Positions 11,715 to 25,004 of a stretch of 64,000 nt of DNA are shown piece after piece. Source of the DNA: Aralia elata (Eukaryota; Streptophyta; Magnoliopsida; Apiales; Araliaceae). The position numbers and the translations under genes were made by a program. The stretch lies in contig CM068383.1 in the NCBI GenBank assembly GCA_034770075.1, forward strand, positions 6,647,248-6,711,247, in the 5' to 3' direction. How positions within the stretch are numbered: position 1 is the stretch's first letter; each line of letters begins with the position of its first letter. Under the pieces are notes generated by a model. It had not been told where the DNA came from, did not search any database, and saw only the letters and a program-made list of their open reading frames with translations.

Positions 11715-11990
11715 CTAATTCCGACAGAATATTCCGTCGGAATTAAGCTACCGACGGACGTTCCGTCGGGAATAAGTTATTGCCGACGGATTACATTCCG
11801 TCGGAATTAAGCCATCGATTTTTAAGAGGCCACGTGGACTTCTCTGGCCGCTTGGGACTAGGCTTAAGATCGACGGAAATTTCGTCGGTAATAAAGGGGA
11901 ATTCCGTCGGAATTAGTAATTTATTAAAATAACCATAAACCTTATTTTCGACGGAAACTTCCGTCGATTTTACTTTATTCCATCGAAATT
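11715..11990. repeat. Left subterminal repeat region of the CACTA element
   Basis: About ten direct and inverted copies of a short motif around CCGACGGAA or TTCCGTCGG. In En/Spm-type elements such repeats bind the TNPA protein. Confidence 0.8.
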
Positions 11991-12349
11991 AGTAAAAAAA
12001 ATTTAATATTTTTTGTTTTTACAATTTTCAGGTTTTTAAACTCCTTTTTTGTACCTGTAACCTGCTTTATCCCAACAACACATACAGTAATAAGATTTCA
12101 CATACAAGATAACTATAAAAACCTGTTTTATTTCATCAAACATGTACATACACTAAGCCAACAACTGTCAATATGAACTAACTCATCAACAATAATAAAA
12201 ATATGCTAATGTTCCATAAATTATACAATATGATGTTCAAAACTCGTACAGACACAACTAAACTACAATTTTTAACAATATGTACAAATGATCTATAATT
12301 TTTAATGAATAAAGATCTATACAGATCTATAAATCTATACAAATGAACT

Positions 12350-14372
12350 ATAAACTAGTAGAAAGAGGATCATTGCGTCGTCGTCCCACTGCTCACCATG
12401 GCTATCGCCACAATGTTCTTCATCATCACCAACCCGCTCGCCATCGCTACCCTATTGATAAGATTAAAAATATAAATCATTAGTCCGTACATATGTGAGA
12501 ATTAAAAAGACAGCTAAATGAAAATGAAAAAACATGCAGAATACCTGAGTAGCCGGGGACTAGCCTTAAGCCTACACTAGTAGGGTAACCACCATCCGGA
12601 GTACCTCGCCGCTTAATGCGGCGAACTGCTCTTGCGATAATCCCGTACTCTCGACGGTGGCCCCTGCTGCAATATCCTGAGCTAGCTGGTGAAGGCGAGC
12701 ATGGCTAGGCAACTGCTGACGACAGAAAACCAAATCCGTACGAAACCTATCATCAACCGCCGCTATGACCCTCTGGAATAGCTCGTCGTCCAAGCCAACA
12801 CCTGTATGAGATGATCCAACAGGTGCTCTCGGACGTTAGCGCTGGCTAGAGCCTGAAAAAATAATTACACACGTAACGTAGTTCAGATTAAGTTATATTA
12901 GTTTTATAAATTAATATATAACGAGAAACATAAGAAATATATCTTATTACCTCCAGGTAAGGTATATGCGGGTATCCTCGGCAGGCCCAACACGCGATAC
13001 CTGTTGGTACTGCTAGTAGGGAGATTTTGAGACGTGACCCATAGTCTTATCTCCTCATCCCGAGATAACTCATTCTCGGGCAGAGGAGTGGTGGAATCTA
13101 GCAGCTCAGGATCCCCCCTAGCAGGCCATAACTCAGCTACACCGGCATCCCGAAGCGTCTGAAATCGGTCCTGTAATTTATTTTGTATACATGAGTTAAT
13201 TATTTCATTTTATTAACTATCTAATATTAAAATTAAAAATAACTAAAAATTAATATTACTCTTACCCGTATTGCTACTGATGCGGGAGACATAGGAGAGT
13301 CCTTAGGGGTGTGGGCTTTATCCCAAAGCTCGATCATGGTAGGACGTTGGCCCAAGCTCTCCCGCATGGCCTGAGGATAAAGACATCCAAACCGTTATTA
13401 AGTATGTTAATGACAAATGACTAACTAAACAACAAAATACACAATACTTATCGACTTCACATCCTCAAAGGACTGTGAGCCAGTCGTGTGTACCACTCGG
13501 AGCTGGCTACGATTTTGCTTTGTTTGCTCCGACTTCTTCTTGAACACCTCATCATCCAAGTGCCGACACATAGCCTCCCAAGCTAGATTGGAGACTATGT
13601 GGGGCGGATGATCTCTGATCGTAGTCCCGGGCTGTTAAACAACTGCCCGGGCGGCCCGCTGCCTCATCTCATAAAGCCAGCCAGCGTAGTTCTTACGTAC
13701 ATATGCTATAATAACATTGTCGCCGGCTGCTAGGGTGATGTCCTCCTCATATCTAAAATAAAGCTATAAAAAATGTGTTGACATATCAGAATTCATTTGA
13801 ATAGTGTAAATACCTATGATACTGTTAACTTTAACTTATGTAATTCGACTTACGTGAAACTCGCGCAGCACAGTGTCCATATAGGAGGCATCATACTGCG
13901 CGTATTGGCTAAATCGCATAAAGCCAGTAGGCAGGTGTGTTAGGTAGATGGCGTGGAGCGTCAACTTAGCGATGGAATCCAAAATACTACAATACGAGAT
14001 AAATAAAACAATGTTATATTTTAATCATGCAATCATATAAAGGTATTTAATTACAACTGACATATTATTAAATTTGACACTTACTGATCACTATCAACAT
14101 CTACCCGGACAATGTGTGGATGTGCCCGCGGACGACCAAATAAACTGAGGTTAGTCCCTCGTTCACGTCGGCGAACACTATCTGCTATAAGTGAAAGTGA
14201 TGACTTTATGTAAATATACTTTTTAATATATGCTATAAACAATTAATGAAACAAAAGGAAAAATAATTTATTTTGAAAACTTACTAGCTGATGACGACGA
14301 CCCGCCCTAGGTGTCGTCGCCAGATCCTAAACGGCCACCACCACGGCGACCTCCCCCGCTATGTCTAGCCAT
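12350..14372 (-). pseudogene. TNPA-like gene (plant Ptta/En/Spm transposase family), multi-exon and broken
   Basis: Conserved blocks of the plant Ptta/En/Spm (Transposase_24) family can be read on the minus strand in separate exons with plausible GT/AG borders. They are about 14285-14370, 14090-14185, 13860-13990 (HLPTGFMRFSQYAQYD), 13445-13740 (NRSQLRVVHTTGSQSFED), 13265-13375 (LGQRPTMIELWDKAHT), 12546-12855 (start of a C-terminal helical region) and 12350-12450 (acidic tail). In-frame stops at 12836-12838 (TAA), 13635-13637 (TAA) and near 14311 (TAG) break it. The protein normally binds the subterminal repeats and assists TNPD. Exon borders are my estimate. Confidence 0.75.
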
Positions 14373-14459
14373 ATATAAGTGTATTACTGAAATAACCAAC
14401 ATTAAATAATTAATTTGTAGTTAATTTAACGAAACTTTATAACCGTTATTGTTAGTAAA

Positions 14460-17056
14460 TTATTTAAGAAACAACAATAAGTTTAGACTAAGTACGTCAT
14501 CAAACCCGTCAAAATCAAAATCAACTTCATGGTCGAATTCTACCTCTTCTAAATCCGTATCAGTTTCGTCGTCGTCTTCTTCGTGTACGACGATATAGTC
14601 ATTGACAACCACGCCTTCCTCGTCTTCCTCATCATCGGGTATGTCAACGAGGTCACCAGCCACCACATCATCATCATTTACCACCACGTCCCTGGGATTG
14701 CTAACTTGTTCTTGCAACGGGTCATCCGTTCCAGACAAATTAGTACCATCAAAAGCCCGAGTCTTCGTTGTGACAACTGTATACTAGGAGCTTCTAGAAT
14801 TTACGACATTCGGGGCGTAGTACACTTGAGTAGCTTGGCTGGCTAATACGAATACGTCATCACATTGTAGTTTTGACTTTATATTTACGGTCTATTACGA
14901 TTAATTTTAACACCCTTATCAGTATCAAACCAGCGACACCTAAATGTAACAACCTTTTTACCCCTGGGATAATTGAGCACAACCACTTCCTCTAATTGTC
15001 CATTGGACTCGGAATCTTGGTAATAGCTTCCCAACACGACAACGCCAGAATTGACTGATGTCATTTCATTCAAGTCATTAACCTTAAATCTATACCCATT
15101 GATGATGCAGCCAGAAAATGAAATAATTAGTTTGTACGGGTCTGAAATAACATCTCTAAAACGCTCATAAGTATTATCGTCTTCAACCCTTCTCTTAAAC
15201 CACTGTTGAAAATTTTCAGTAGTGAATGATTCCAACTGTGCTGCAGTTAGTCCCGGGTTAGAAGCATTCGCTTCCTCTTCGAATGAACTGAAATAATAAT
15301 AACATAGTTTAATTATTGATTACGCGACAATAATATTCATGTATTGACATATAATAATATATACTTGATGTATGGCGATACTTCGGGCATATTTAGAAGC
15401 ACGTAGGTAGATACAATCTTCAAATCTTTGTCGCTTAAGTAAGTCATCCTCTCATTGCCAAATGGTTTAGTCAGATAGGTGAATACAGTTAACTCATCAT
15501 CAGCATGAGATTAGGGACCAACAATCTCATTCCTACTTAAACGATTGTGCTTAGTTGAGACTACATTGTCAAAGTACAAAGAGCAGAAGTTGACAAGCTC
15601 TTCCTTCGTATAGTGTTCAGCAATTGCACCCTCTACACGAGCTTTATTTTTCACTTTCTGCTTCAATCGACGTGTATCACTTTCTGCCCATGACGTAGTT
15701 GTGTGCCTTGCACATCCCCCATATCGACTGGACATGACAGCTTCCCGTGAGTCAACCAACCACTGATCATCCCAAGTGCTGGAAAGTCGATGATAGTCCA
15801 CAACAAAGCTGCCTTCATCACAAAAATTTTCATCTCCGATTTATCATAAGTCTGAACACCCGTCTCCCACAACATCTTAAATTCATCGACTAACGGTCTG
15901 AGGTACACGTTTATGTCTTTTGCAGGACTCTTATCCCCCGGTATTAGTAAAGTCAAGAACAGAAACGGATCCCTCATGCACATTGACGATGAAAGATTGT
16001 AAGCTACCATGATCACTGGCCAAACAGAGTAAGGCTGGCTCAAATTATTAAATGGCCAGAAGCCATCCGTAGCCATGTCGAGCCTGACATTCCTAACTTC
16101 CTTAGTAAATTCTGAAAAATTTTCATCAAACTTTTCCATTCATCTCCATCTGCAGGGTGAGTTAGCTGACTAGGCACGACGTCCCTTGTTCTATGTCAAG
16201 TCATATGTTGAGCCGTGTAGGACAACATGAATAGCCATTGAAGCATCGCCGCAAGAGGAAAGTACCGTAAGATCTTCTTAGGCACATGTTTCTCCTTCAC
16301 CCCACGTTTTGTTACCTTGTACCGAGGCAAGCTACATATATCACATCGTCCCTTATCTCTGTCTGCCCCACAGTATAACATGCAATCCTGCTCGCAAGCA
16401 TCGATCTTCTGATGCCCTATATTCAACCCCTTGACCATCTTCTTCACTTCATAATAATTCACTGGCAAAGTATGATCCTTGGGTAAAAACTCGCTGAAAA
16501 AAGTAAGTAAATCATTGAAACCTCTCTCGCTGCAGTCATGCTCATTCTTGAAGTGTAAGAGCTTCATCACTGTAGATAGCTTGGTGTGCTTATCATTTCC
16601 AGGATACAACTTGACCCCCGATTCAGATAACAACTTGTAAAAGGCGGCAGCTATATTATTTGGCTCTTCATGAGCACTGCTTGAAGAAGACATCTTTTCA
16701 GCCCAGTCAATATTGGTAGGGCCATACGCATCGACCAACATCTCCACGACATCATAGTTATCGACGTCTGAATCCCCGTGAACTGGTTGGTCTACACTGT
16801 TGGTCAGTTCCCTCAACTCAGTTGATTCCCCGTGATGAATCCATACGGAATACCCATCCACAAAGCCACGTGAAAATAAGTCAAATTTAATCTCGTTGAC
16901 TTTCTTCCAGATCAGGTTTTTACACTTGACACACGGACATCTCATCTTTCCGTTCGGATCATCAGCATGTTCTACTGCTTTTTTCAAAAAAGTACACACC
17001 TTTTCATGGTAAGCATCAACTAATCCCCTCCCATCAATCGGTATCCTACGGTACAT
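14460..17056 (-). pseudogene. TNPD/TNP2-like CACTA transposase, internally deleted
   Basis: The N-terminal transposase-associated domain is at 16800-17056 (CPCVKCKN zinc-binding-like motif). The start of the TNP2 (Transposase_21) domain is at 16196-16620 (VKLYPGNDKHTKLS, GRCDICSLPRYK) and continues at 15663-16139 (ATDGFWPFNN, SVWPVIMVAYNLS). At about 15660-15720 it jumps from TNP2 into the end of a DUF4218-like region (NKARVEGAIAEHY), so the core between is missing. A DUF4216-like region is at 14885-15235 (FRCRWFDTDKGVKI), and a very acidic tail is encoded at 14460-14738. A TAG at 14784-14786 and frameshifts add damage. TNPD cuts the element ends; this copy should not. Confidence 0.82.
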
Positions 17057-17519
17057 CTAACTTCGGTCGGCTGACATCTTTAACTGAATAAAAAAAACAT
17101 TCAGAACAGGGATATATATTCATGTATGTGGTGCATGCATGAAGTATATTTTCCTAATATCTCCACTCTACAGAGGTTAGGCTTCTATCATGTTCCTGGA
17201 TGCGTCTCCTCACTATTGTCAACACGTTGAGGACGTTTCTTTCTGTTTCAAGAAAATTTCGGCAGCACCTCCCCATGGTCTCCAGGTACACGAAATAGAC
17301 TAAGATAACTTAATCTAAGTATGCACTCGAAGAACATGTACAGATAACAGCCGAAAATCCTCAAAACAAAAAAATACGTACTTAACCCATTGGCACCGGG
17401 CTAAGTGAGAGACATAACATCCAGTAACAGTCCCAAACTGGAGATTATTCAACATCCACTCCTAATGAGTGAATGTCAAACGGGTTTCTAAGCTCCAAAC
17501 TATACTACATGCACACGTG

Positions 17520-18480
17520 TATATGCAGTTTATTGTAATTGTGGAAAACTAAGCAAATGCTACTTAGTTTATTTTTCCAATGATAAACTAAGTAAATGCT
17601 ACTCAGTTTATTTTAATTATTTTCTGTTAATTTAGTTAGCTATAATTTATTTTATTTTGTATTATATTATCGTATATTACTTAATTAAATATAATTAATT
17701 TTATTTTATTTTATTATTTAAAATCTAGGGACTAATGTTCGTCATTCACTCCTACTTGTCAAACGGGGTTCTAATTAAGTTCCAAAGTATGATACATGCA
17801 TAGACACTTATTCAGTTTATTTTAATTGTAGAAAACTAAGCAAATGCTACATAGTTTATTATTTTATTTTATGTTATTTTATTTTTTTTGTTTTATTAAA
17901 TTAAATTAATTTAAATTAAGTTTATTTTATTAAATTTATTTTAATTTATTTTATTATCTAATTTTTATATATTATTAAATTTAATTTAATTTTTAAAATT
18001 AAATTAAATTAAATTTATTTTATTATATAATTTTTTTATTTTATTAAAATTAATTTAATTTATTAAATTTTATTAAATTTATTTTATTTTATTAAATTTA
18101 TTTTATTTTATTAAATTTATTTTATTAAATTCATTTTCTTATTATTTTTTATTTTATTTTATTTTATTTTGTATTATATTATATTATCTATTTTTTTTAA
18201 ATTTATTTTAAATACTTTAATTTATATTATTTAATTAAATTAAAATAAATTTATTTTATTTTATTTTATTTAATATATTATATTATATTCTAATTTATTA
18301 TTAAATGTAAATTATTTTATTAAATTTATTTTCTTTTCTTTTTTTAAATTTATTTTGTATTACATTATATTATATAATTTATTTTTATTAAATTATTTTA
18401 TTTTAATTAAATTATTTTATATCAAATAATTTATTTTAGTAGTAAGAAACTAAGTAAATGCTACTTAGTTTATTTTCCAA
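17520..18480. repeat. AT-rich core of the CACTA element with four copies of a short palindrome
   Basis: Long runs of ATTTTATTTTATTAAA-type sequence. At about 17547, 17584, 17830 and 18447 a 25-bp near-perfect palindrome recurs (AAACTAAGTA, AATGC, TACTTAGTTT). The stretch lies upstream of the TNPD remnant and probably belongs to the promoter side or a first intron. Confidence 0.7.
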
Positions 18481-19239
18481 TTGAATATTTCTAACAGAAA
18501 TTCAGTCAGAAATAAAAATATACCTACACAATGAATCATCAAACACTTATTGAACAAATATCACATTTGTAATACATACACATAACCTTTAATATCCCAA
18601 TTTCCATATTAATCCCAATTTCTACAAAATTTAATCCCAACCACAAAACAGAATGTTCAGCAAGAATAACAAGAAGCCCAAAATTTGTTCCAATTTCAGC
18701 AACATCAGCAAGAATATGTTCAAAATACAGTATAGTAATCTCAGCAGACAAATTATCCAAATTTCATCAGTGATAATTTATCCAAATTTCACTAATGTCA
18801 TATTAAAACCCATATTAATCCTTTCAACAAATTAACCCATTAATTTCAATTATCGCAACAAATTAACAAATCTCAGAATCAACAAATTAATCCATAAATT
18901 TTAATTATCTCAACAAATCAACAAATTAAACCTAAAAACTTTAATTAATTCTACTAACCTTCAAAAAAATCAGTCGTAAAGGAGGAGAACGGAGGAGGAG
19001 GAGCGGCACGGCAGTCGACGGTTGGCACGACACGAAGGAGGAGGAGCGGCACAGTGGTGGTGGACTGAGAGCGAGGTACAGTGGTGGTGGTGGAGTATAT
19101 TGGAGTGGTGATGGTGGTGGTGGTGGAGTATTTGGAGTGAGAGAGATGAGAGAGAAAATCAACTGTGAGATAGAGAGAGATGAAAATTAGCAGCGGCGGC
19201 TGGGGGAAGGGATCAGGTATTTAGGTTTTATAAGTTATT
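18481..19239 (-). other. Probable 5' leader side of the CACTA genes
   Basis: No supported protein. The purine-rich stretch at 18970-19190 (GGAGGAGGAGCGGCACG, GTGGTGGTGG repeats) gives a proline-rich open frame on the minus strand. That frame looks like composition rather than a gene. The position is where CACTA elements carry their promoter and first exon. Confidence 0.4.
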
Positions 19240-19475
19240 TCCGACGGAATTCAGTCGACATTATATTATTTTCGATGGACATATATTCCGTCGAAACTAC
19301 TATCCATTCCGTCGACAATAAGATTGGCGCTGGCGGGAACATTGGCGCCAAATGATGGCTTTTATCTCTGACGAAAATCCGTCGAAGTTATTCTAGTTAC
19401 GACGGAATTATTTCTGACGCTGTTTTCTGTCGAAATTAATATATTCTCGACGGAATATATTCCGTCAGAATTAAG
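19240..19475. repeat. Right subterminal repeat region of the CACTA element
   Basis: Repeated TTCCGTCGA, CGACGGAA and related motifs in both orientations, mirroring 11715-11990. Confidence 0.8.
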
Positions 19476-19495
19476 CCTTTTTCTTGTAGCGTATG

Positions 19496-19646
19496 TTAGT
19501 CTTTTGCCAATTGGCTTCCTAAAATTGAACATATATTACATTTCTCGTGTCTCTATTCAAACTTTCTAAACATTATCCACCCGCCCAAATTTCACACATT
19601 TAATTTCTTACCCTTTTTTTGTTAATTATTTCTTACCCTTTTAAAA
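19496..19646 (+). repeat. Duplicated non-TE segment, copy 1 (CACTA right flank)
   Basis: About 120-150 bp starting TTAGTCTTTTGCCAATTGGC are closely similar to 35443-35566. The short stretch left of the CACTA element (11673-11697) matches 35417-35440. The 35.4-kb copy lacks the CACTA element and shows the pre-insertion arrangement. Confidence 0.8.
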
Positions 19647-19835
19647 AATACTAGTCTAATTCTCGTAACAAGTCACGGGCTGTTTGAATATGAATTTTTA
19701 TATAAAAAAATAAAAATTATTAATTGATAATGATAATAACATTAAATATCTTATAATAAAATAAACTTTTATTAATCATTATTTTTACAACTCATTTACT
19801 TCAAATTGATTTTAGATACATGACATATATATATA

Positions 19836-20110
19836 GCTATGGATAATAATCCATAGCCAAAATTGAATGGGAGCCCCTATTATCCAACGCAGATTCTACC
19901 ATTCATACAGTGATTCAAAAGATGAAATTACTCTCGTCCGCACAATATTATGCAAAAGGATATACCATCTGTGGATGAGATATAGTTTTTGGGTTCTCGT
20001 CTACACAATAGTTATGTGGATGAGAGTAATTTCAACATTAGGTTCAAATGAATGTAGGTAGGATCCGCGTTGGATAATAGGGGTTCACATCCAACTTTTG
20101 TTATGAATCA

Positions 20111-20114
<4 letters not shown>
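19836..20114. mobile_element. Foldback MITE with ~130-bp inverted arms
   Basis: Left arm includes AGCCCCTATTATCCAACGC at 19872; right arm includes GCGTTGGATAATAGGGGTT at 20067. Pairing extends inward through GAAATTACTCTCGTCC / GGATGAGAGTAATTTC and outward to a CTATGGAT-type terminal palindrome (19836-19857). Short TA runs border both sides. It does not encode a believable protein. Confidence 0.8.

Positions 20115-20174
<60 letters not shown>
20115..20174. repeat. (TA)n microsatellite
   Basis: About 58 bp of uninterrupted TA between two foldback elements. Confidence 0.95.
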
Positions 20175-20176
<2 letters not shown>

Positions 20177-20454
20177 ACATAATCCATAGCATGTATTTGT
20201 TATGGATCCTTATAGAGCATACACCATTTATACTAATGAAAACAAAAAATAACGGCCAGGATTAGAAACTGAAAATCAACGTCCGCTACTATTACTAGTG
20301 GACGGTAAAAAAAACACATATGATCCGCTACTATTAGTATCGAATGCTTATCAGAATAAGGGTTTGGCTTTATTACCTAGGGTTTTAGGTTAATTAATTA
20401 AGGTTTAGAGTTTACAAACCAGGGTTTATTAACCATGGTTTAGAGTTTATTAAT

Positions 20455-23400
20455 TGTGACAACCCGGATTTTTAGTAATTATTAAATAAGAATTTAATAA
20501 ATAAAATTCTTATTATGAGAGGTGTCGGATTCGAATATATACATATATATATATATATGTTATATATTTTGAAATATGTGATTTGGTGTGAAGAGATTAA
20601 GTGTGAATATAGATGAGAAATATATATTTATATATTGGGAAAATGAGGTTTAATAGTTAATTAAGCTATTGAAGAAAGTAAATGAAATTGTTACGGAAAG
20701 GAAATTAACTGAATATTATTAGTTAATTTAATTAAGTTGAAAATTATATTATGAAATAATATAATTTGATTATATTATGAAATAATATAATTTGATTATT
20801 ATGCCTTGTTGGTACTGGAATTGTTATGAATTAAGTTTCATAAATAATCAGAGTAATTCACTTAATTAAAGTGGTGAATTAATGTAAATATATAATTATT
20901 TTAATAAAATGAGAAAATAATGTGTTACATATAAATGTAATATGATAATGTAATACGATTGTGAATTTCGTAAATAGTTAAAATATTTATCGAATAAAAT
21001 AAATATTTTAGTTGGAATATGTAAGTGTGATAATATTAATTAAATTATGTTAAATGATTTTCTAATCGGTGCATATTTTATTACGTTAACGTGTTATTAA
21101 TATTCTAATTTAATTAAATAATTAAATTAGAGGGTTAGTAATTGGTTAAAGAAAATTTTAATTAAAATGACTAAATAATTTAGCAATAAATCAAGTGTGA
21201 CAAATGTATCATATAATGGAGAAACATGAAAATAAATTAAAATGAAGTTTAATTGGGTTAGCCAAACATGGCCTAGACCCTTCCATTCCATAACAGTTGA
21301 GACCCTTCTTTTCTATAACTGGCCAAATCAATCTACGTTAACTATTTCTTCAGTTTATTCTTTTTGCTCATTTTGCAAAAGAACAGAGTTCATCTAGAGA
21401 GAGGGAGATGGTGAGTGTTCTATGAAATTAGAAGGGAGCTCTGAGAAATCAAGGGCAGAAGGAGAAAAATGATTAAGTAATTGATCATCTAACTAAGATT
21501 AGGAGGATCAAAGAGGTAAGGAAATCAACTTTAAAATTATTGGTTCTCATTCTTTAAGTTTTCTGTAAAGATAATTGGTTGTATGATTTGATGAAGAATA
21601 AGGATATATATGTTTATGGGTGTGTATAATCTGTTACATAGCATCTATAAATGATTTTTGGGTAATCAAATTCATGAAAACATGTGTTAGAAAAGGAAAT
21701 TTAAGTTTTGTTGTAATATGTATGTTTTGGTCTATTTTGAGACTAAAATTGGCTATGAATTCATGTTACAATCTGTAAATTGATGATGGATGTTGTTAAT
21801 ACTTTGAGAAAGGAAAATAATGCAAGTTAAATGGATCAATTTAGTTGAATAACGAATTCGTAGTGGTTGATTACACTAAATATATTAAATATGAAAATAG
21901 AGCATGAACTTTGATTTTTGAGTCTCTAAATTGGTTGTTAAAGTTGTTTATGTTGTTAGAATCATTGTATACATCTTGGGTTTTGATTTTACAAACTTTA
22001 TAATATCTTAACTTGCTGTTTAGGTGAAGCAATTGGGTATTTTTTGGGATGTTTTGTGTTGTGTCGCGATCTACAGCAACTGAATCTGATGAACGGCGCC
22101 GCAGCGCCGTTGTCTAGTTCAAAACTAGCGTCGTATTGCCGACCTTGTCCGAACCAAATTGTAACCAACGCCGGTTCCTTAGTTAAATTGGGCGCCGCAG
22201 CGCCGGTACCTGTTCAAGCCTAGTAATGAGCTTTTAAAAAGATAGTTCAAAGAGGTTTATATAATCATTTCTAATGATCATAAGACACATGTTATAGTGT
22301 CATAGCAAGCCTTAATCACCTAATTAAATGTTAAGTGTCGACTAAAAGAGAAGTATAAAGAAATATGAGACGAAGGTTAACTTAAGTAATGTTAACAAAT
22401 ATCATACATCTAACGTGATGTAAAGACAATGTTTAAGACTTAACTAAATGTTAAGTGTCAATTAAAGTGGAACGTAATGAGAAGGAAAAGGAAGTTTAAC
22501 GTAAATAAACCGAATGGGCAACGAGGAGCCCTAACAGGACTTAAACACTATTGTGTATCGATTAAAAAGTAAAGTTACTTAAACGATTATCAAGCGTTGT
22601 TATATGGCTAATAGTTGATGTGTATGATCATATGTTGTGTAGGAAGTTTTCAAGGACAAAAAGTTGTAATTGATAATCTACAAGTCACGCAAGTCTTTCA
22701 GTTCCTATTTGCTTTATGAACTTGATAACTGATTAGTGGAATTGTGTACTGCTATAAAAATGTTGAGTGACATATGAAATGCACATGAAATATATATGGA
22801 ATGTGAAGGTCAATCTATGACTATGTTGATTGAGTAAGGAACTCGGTCTTAATATGTGTTATATGAGATGCAGCATGTATGACATGTTAGAATATTTATG
22901 ATTGTACAAGTTGAGTATGATATTATGTGTTATGTGATGCATGAAAACTGTTTGATTTGCTGAGCTGTCGAGCTCCATCTTGCAAAAATAACCATTTTGC
23001 AGGTTAAGGATATAATGAGGTGCTTTCTACCATTTAGATGATGATGATGATCAGAAGGCATACAAAAAAAATAAACTTCCTTTGTTGTTTGCCAAATATC
23101 GTACTAGCAAAAGCATGCAAGTATACGTGGTCAACAAGTAATAAAGTGATAAGTAGAGTTGTCAATCCCACGAGGAATTAATTCTAACATTTTCCCAAAT
23201 ACCAATTATATATCAAGCCAATCTTATTTAAACGTATGAATTAATTAAAATTAATAATTAAACTAAATATGAAAAATAAACAACTAAATAATAAAATATA
23301 ACTAAATAAATAAATAAATATAAGAATTCAATTTCACCCAATACTTCATTCAAATCTCATAACTTTTCATTTGATTATATGGTTACGATGAATTGTTAAC

Positions 23401-25004
23401 CAGGAATACTTAATTTCATTTATAAATTAAATTAGAATAGATTCATTAAGAACAAATTTAACTAACTTGTTATATTCATATGCAAATTAAATTAGAATAG
23501 ATTCATTAAGAACAAATTTTCGAATTGGTTACACATGGCCTATAGGTATATTTCTATCCTATACGCGAATCATGAATTCTATCTCATGCAAAAAACACAA
23601 ACACATGTCATTATATTCATATCTAACCCTAGATTTCATCTTCCAAATTCATCTAAAGTATCCCGCTAATTGTTGGTCAGACAATTAATCAATATGCACA
23701 AAATATAATGAACCAATTCATATGGTGCCAATCACATAGAAAGAAAATCAATTTAAACTACACATGGGATTCCATTAAATACTTAAATAAAGACCTTGTT
23801 CATAGCAGATAAAATTATAATCCACAAAATATTCATCATCAATGAAACATAAAGATAAATAATAGTTTAGAGAAGAAAAACTGCTCTCGCATGTCTTCTA
23901 ACTCTAAGTTTCATCAATCCATGGCCTCCATCTTTGATGATATTCTGTTTACTCTTGAACTGGGAAGAGAGTTAGCCTCACATGGCATTTCTTGGCCTTT
24001 TTTCTCCACACCTTTACAATCCCTAAATCAAACTATTTATAGGAGTTATTCCACCTAACCCTAATAGAATTACAATTACATTTATAACCCTAGGTGGAAA
24101 TATTTGTATTGAAGTCAGCCTTGTAGTCTTTGTAACTTCCTAGGCTTCAATTAGCAAGTATCCTCAATAATCAGGAAGTAAATAATCCAATTAGCCCTTC
24201 AAATCTATCGCACCACGCGCTCCAGGCACGCAGAAGACTGATCGTGCGTCGCGGCCCACAATAACGTGCGCCGCGGCCCACAAGCCATGCCGCAGCTCGC
24301 ACAATCAAGCGTCGTGACCCATAAGTCATGCCTCCCGAGCGCTACGGCTCACATCTTTTAGCGTCGCGGCCTTTATACCGCGCTGCGACTCAGATTAGTA
24401 AGCACTACGACCCATAAGTTCGGTTACTCCCCTTGATTTTCCTTGCCTTTCTTCCTAGCTCGCCCAATTGCTCCAAAAATTCACAATTTTGCCACATAAC
24501 TCCTTTTGTCCTACAAAATAAAATAGAAACAATAAAATAATAAAAATAAATAAAAACTCTATAAGATTACATAAAATACTTAAAAACACACAAAATATTA
24601 AGCCTAAAAGTACCAAAATAATAGGTATAAAACCCACTCATCATTTGTCAAAAATTTGATTAAACCATGCTAAAGGTTTTGAAAGATGTACTTTGTAGTT
24701 TTATGATGTTTATTTAATGATATAGTGTAATGTTGAATTATTCAAAATATTAAAGATGTTGTAATAAAACGTGTAAACTTATATAATAAGTTTGATGAAG
24801 TGAATCATAAATTAAACATGATTTCAAGTTACGTAATCGTAAAGGTTGTGATTCGGGAAAATAAAGAAAAAAGACAGAAAAGTTTAAAGTTATTCCGCAA
24901 TTTTATTAATTATGGCATCAATTAATGATCTAAAGGAAGATTGTAAATGTATTGTTAACGAGCAAGGTCGAGCATGAAATTATCCCGATTTTGGGGTCGT
25001 TACA
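20455..25004 (+). mobile_element. Long solo LTR (gypsy type, family A) inside the foldback element
   Basis: Starts TGTGACAACCCGGATTTT and ends GGGGTCGTTACA, so it has TG/CA ends. Flanking TTAAT (20450-20454) and TTAAC (25005-25009) are a probable, once-mutated 5-bp duplication. Without the nested LTR at 23086-24643 it is about 3.0 kb. No gag or pol is present. A GA-rich leader at 21395-21515 is followed by AGAGGTAAGG, a good splice donor. A GC-rich palindromic motif lies near 22093-22110 and 22190-22205. The closest relative in the window is 30207-30538. Confidence 0.78.
23086..24643. mobile_element. Solo LTR or LTR-like element (family C) nested in LTR A
   Basis: Starts TGTTTGCCAAATATCG and ends CCCACTCATCA, flanked by a perfect 5-bp duplication TTTGT at 23081-23085 and 24644-24648. 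It is 1558 bp and has no coding domain. A GC-rich degenerate repeat with GTCGCGGCCCA-like units occupies about 24210-24420 in otherwise AT-rich DNA. This is the youngest layer of this nest. Confidence 0.8.

Larger units (their letters stand above)
11698..19491 (-). mobile_element. CACTA (En/Spm-type) DNA transposon with both ends
   Basis: The left end is CACTACAAGAAAATAG at 11698. The right end, read inward, is CGCTACAAGAAAAAGG from 19491, with the third base mutated in the terminal CACTA. The 3-bp target duplication TAT lies at 11695-11697 and 19492-19494. Subterminal regions (11715-11990, 19240-19475) hold many copies of a GACGGAA/TTCCGTC core in both orientations. Two minus-strand gene remnants of the TNPD/TNP2 and TNPA/Ptta types lie inside. 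Both are broken by nonsense codons, and TNPD also seems internally deleted, so this 7.8-kb copy is probably immobile by itself. Confidence 0.93.

Noticed and set aside
18941..19162. Proline-rich minus-strand open frame in the CACTA element
   Set aside because: It reflects GGTGGTGG/GGAGGAGG composition; no domain or splice context supports it as a gene.
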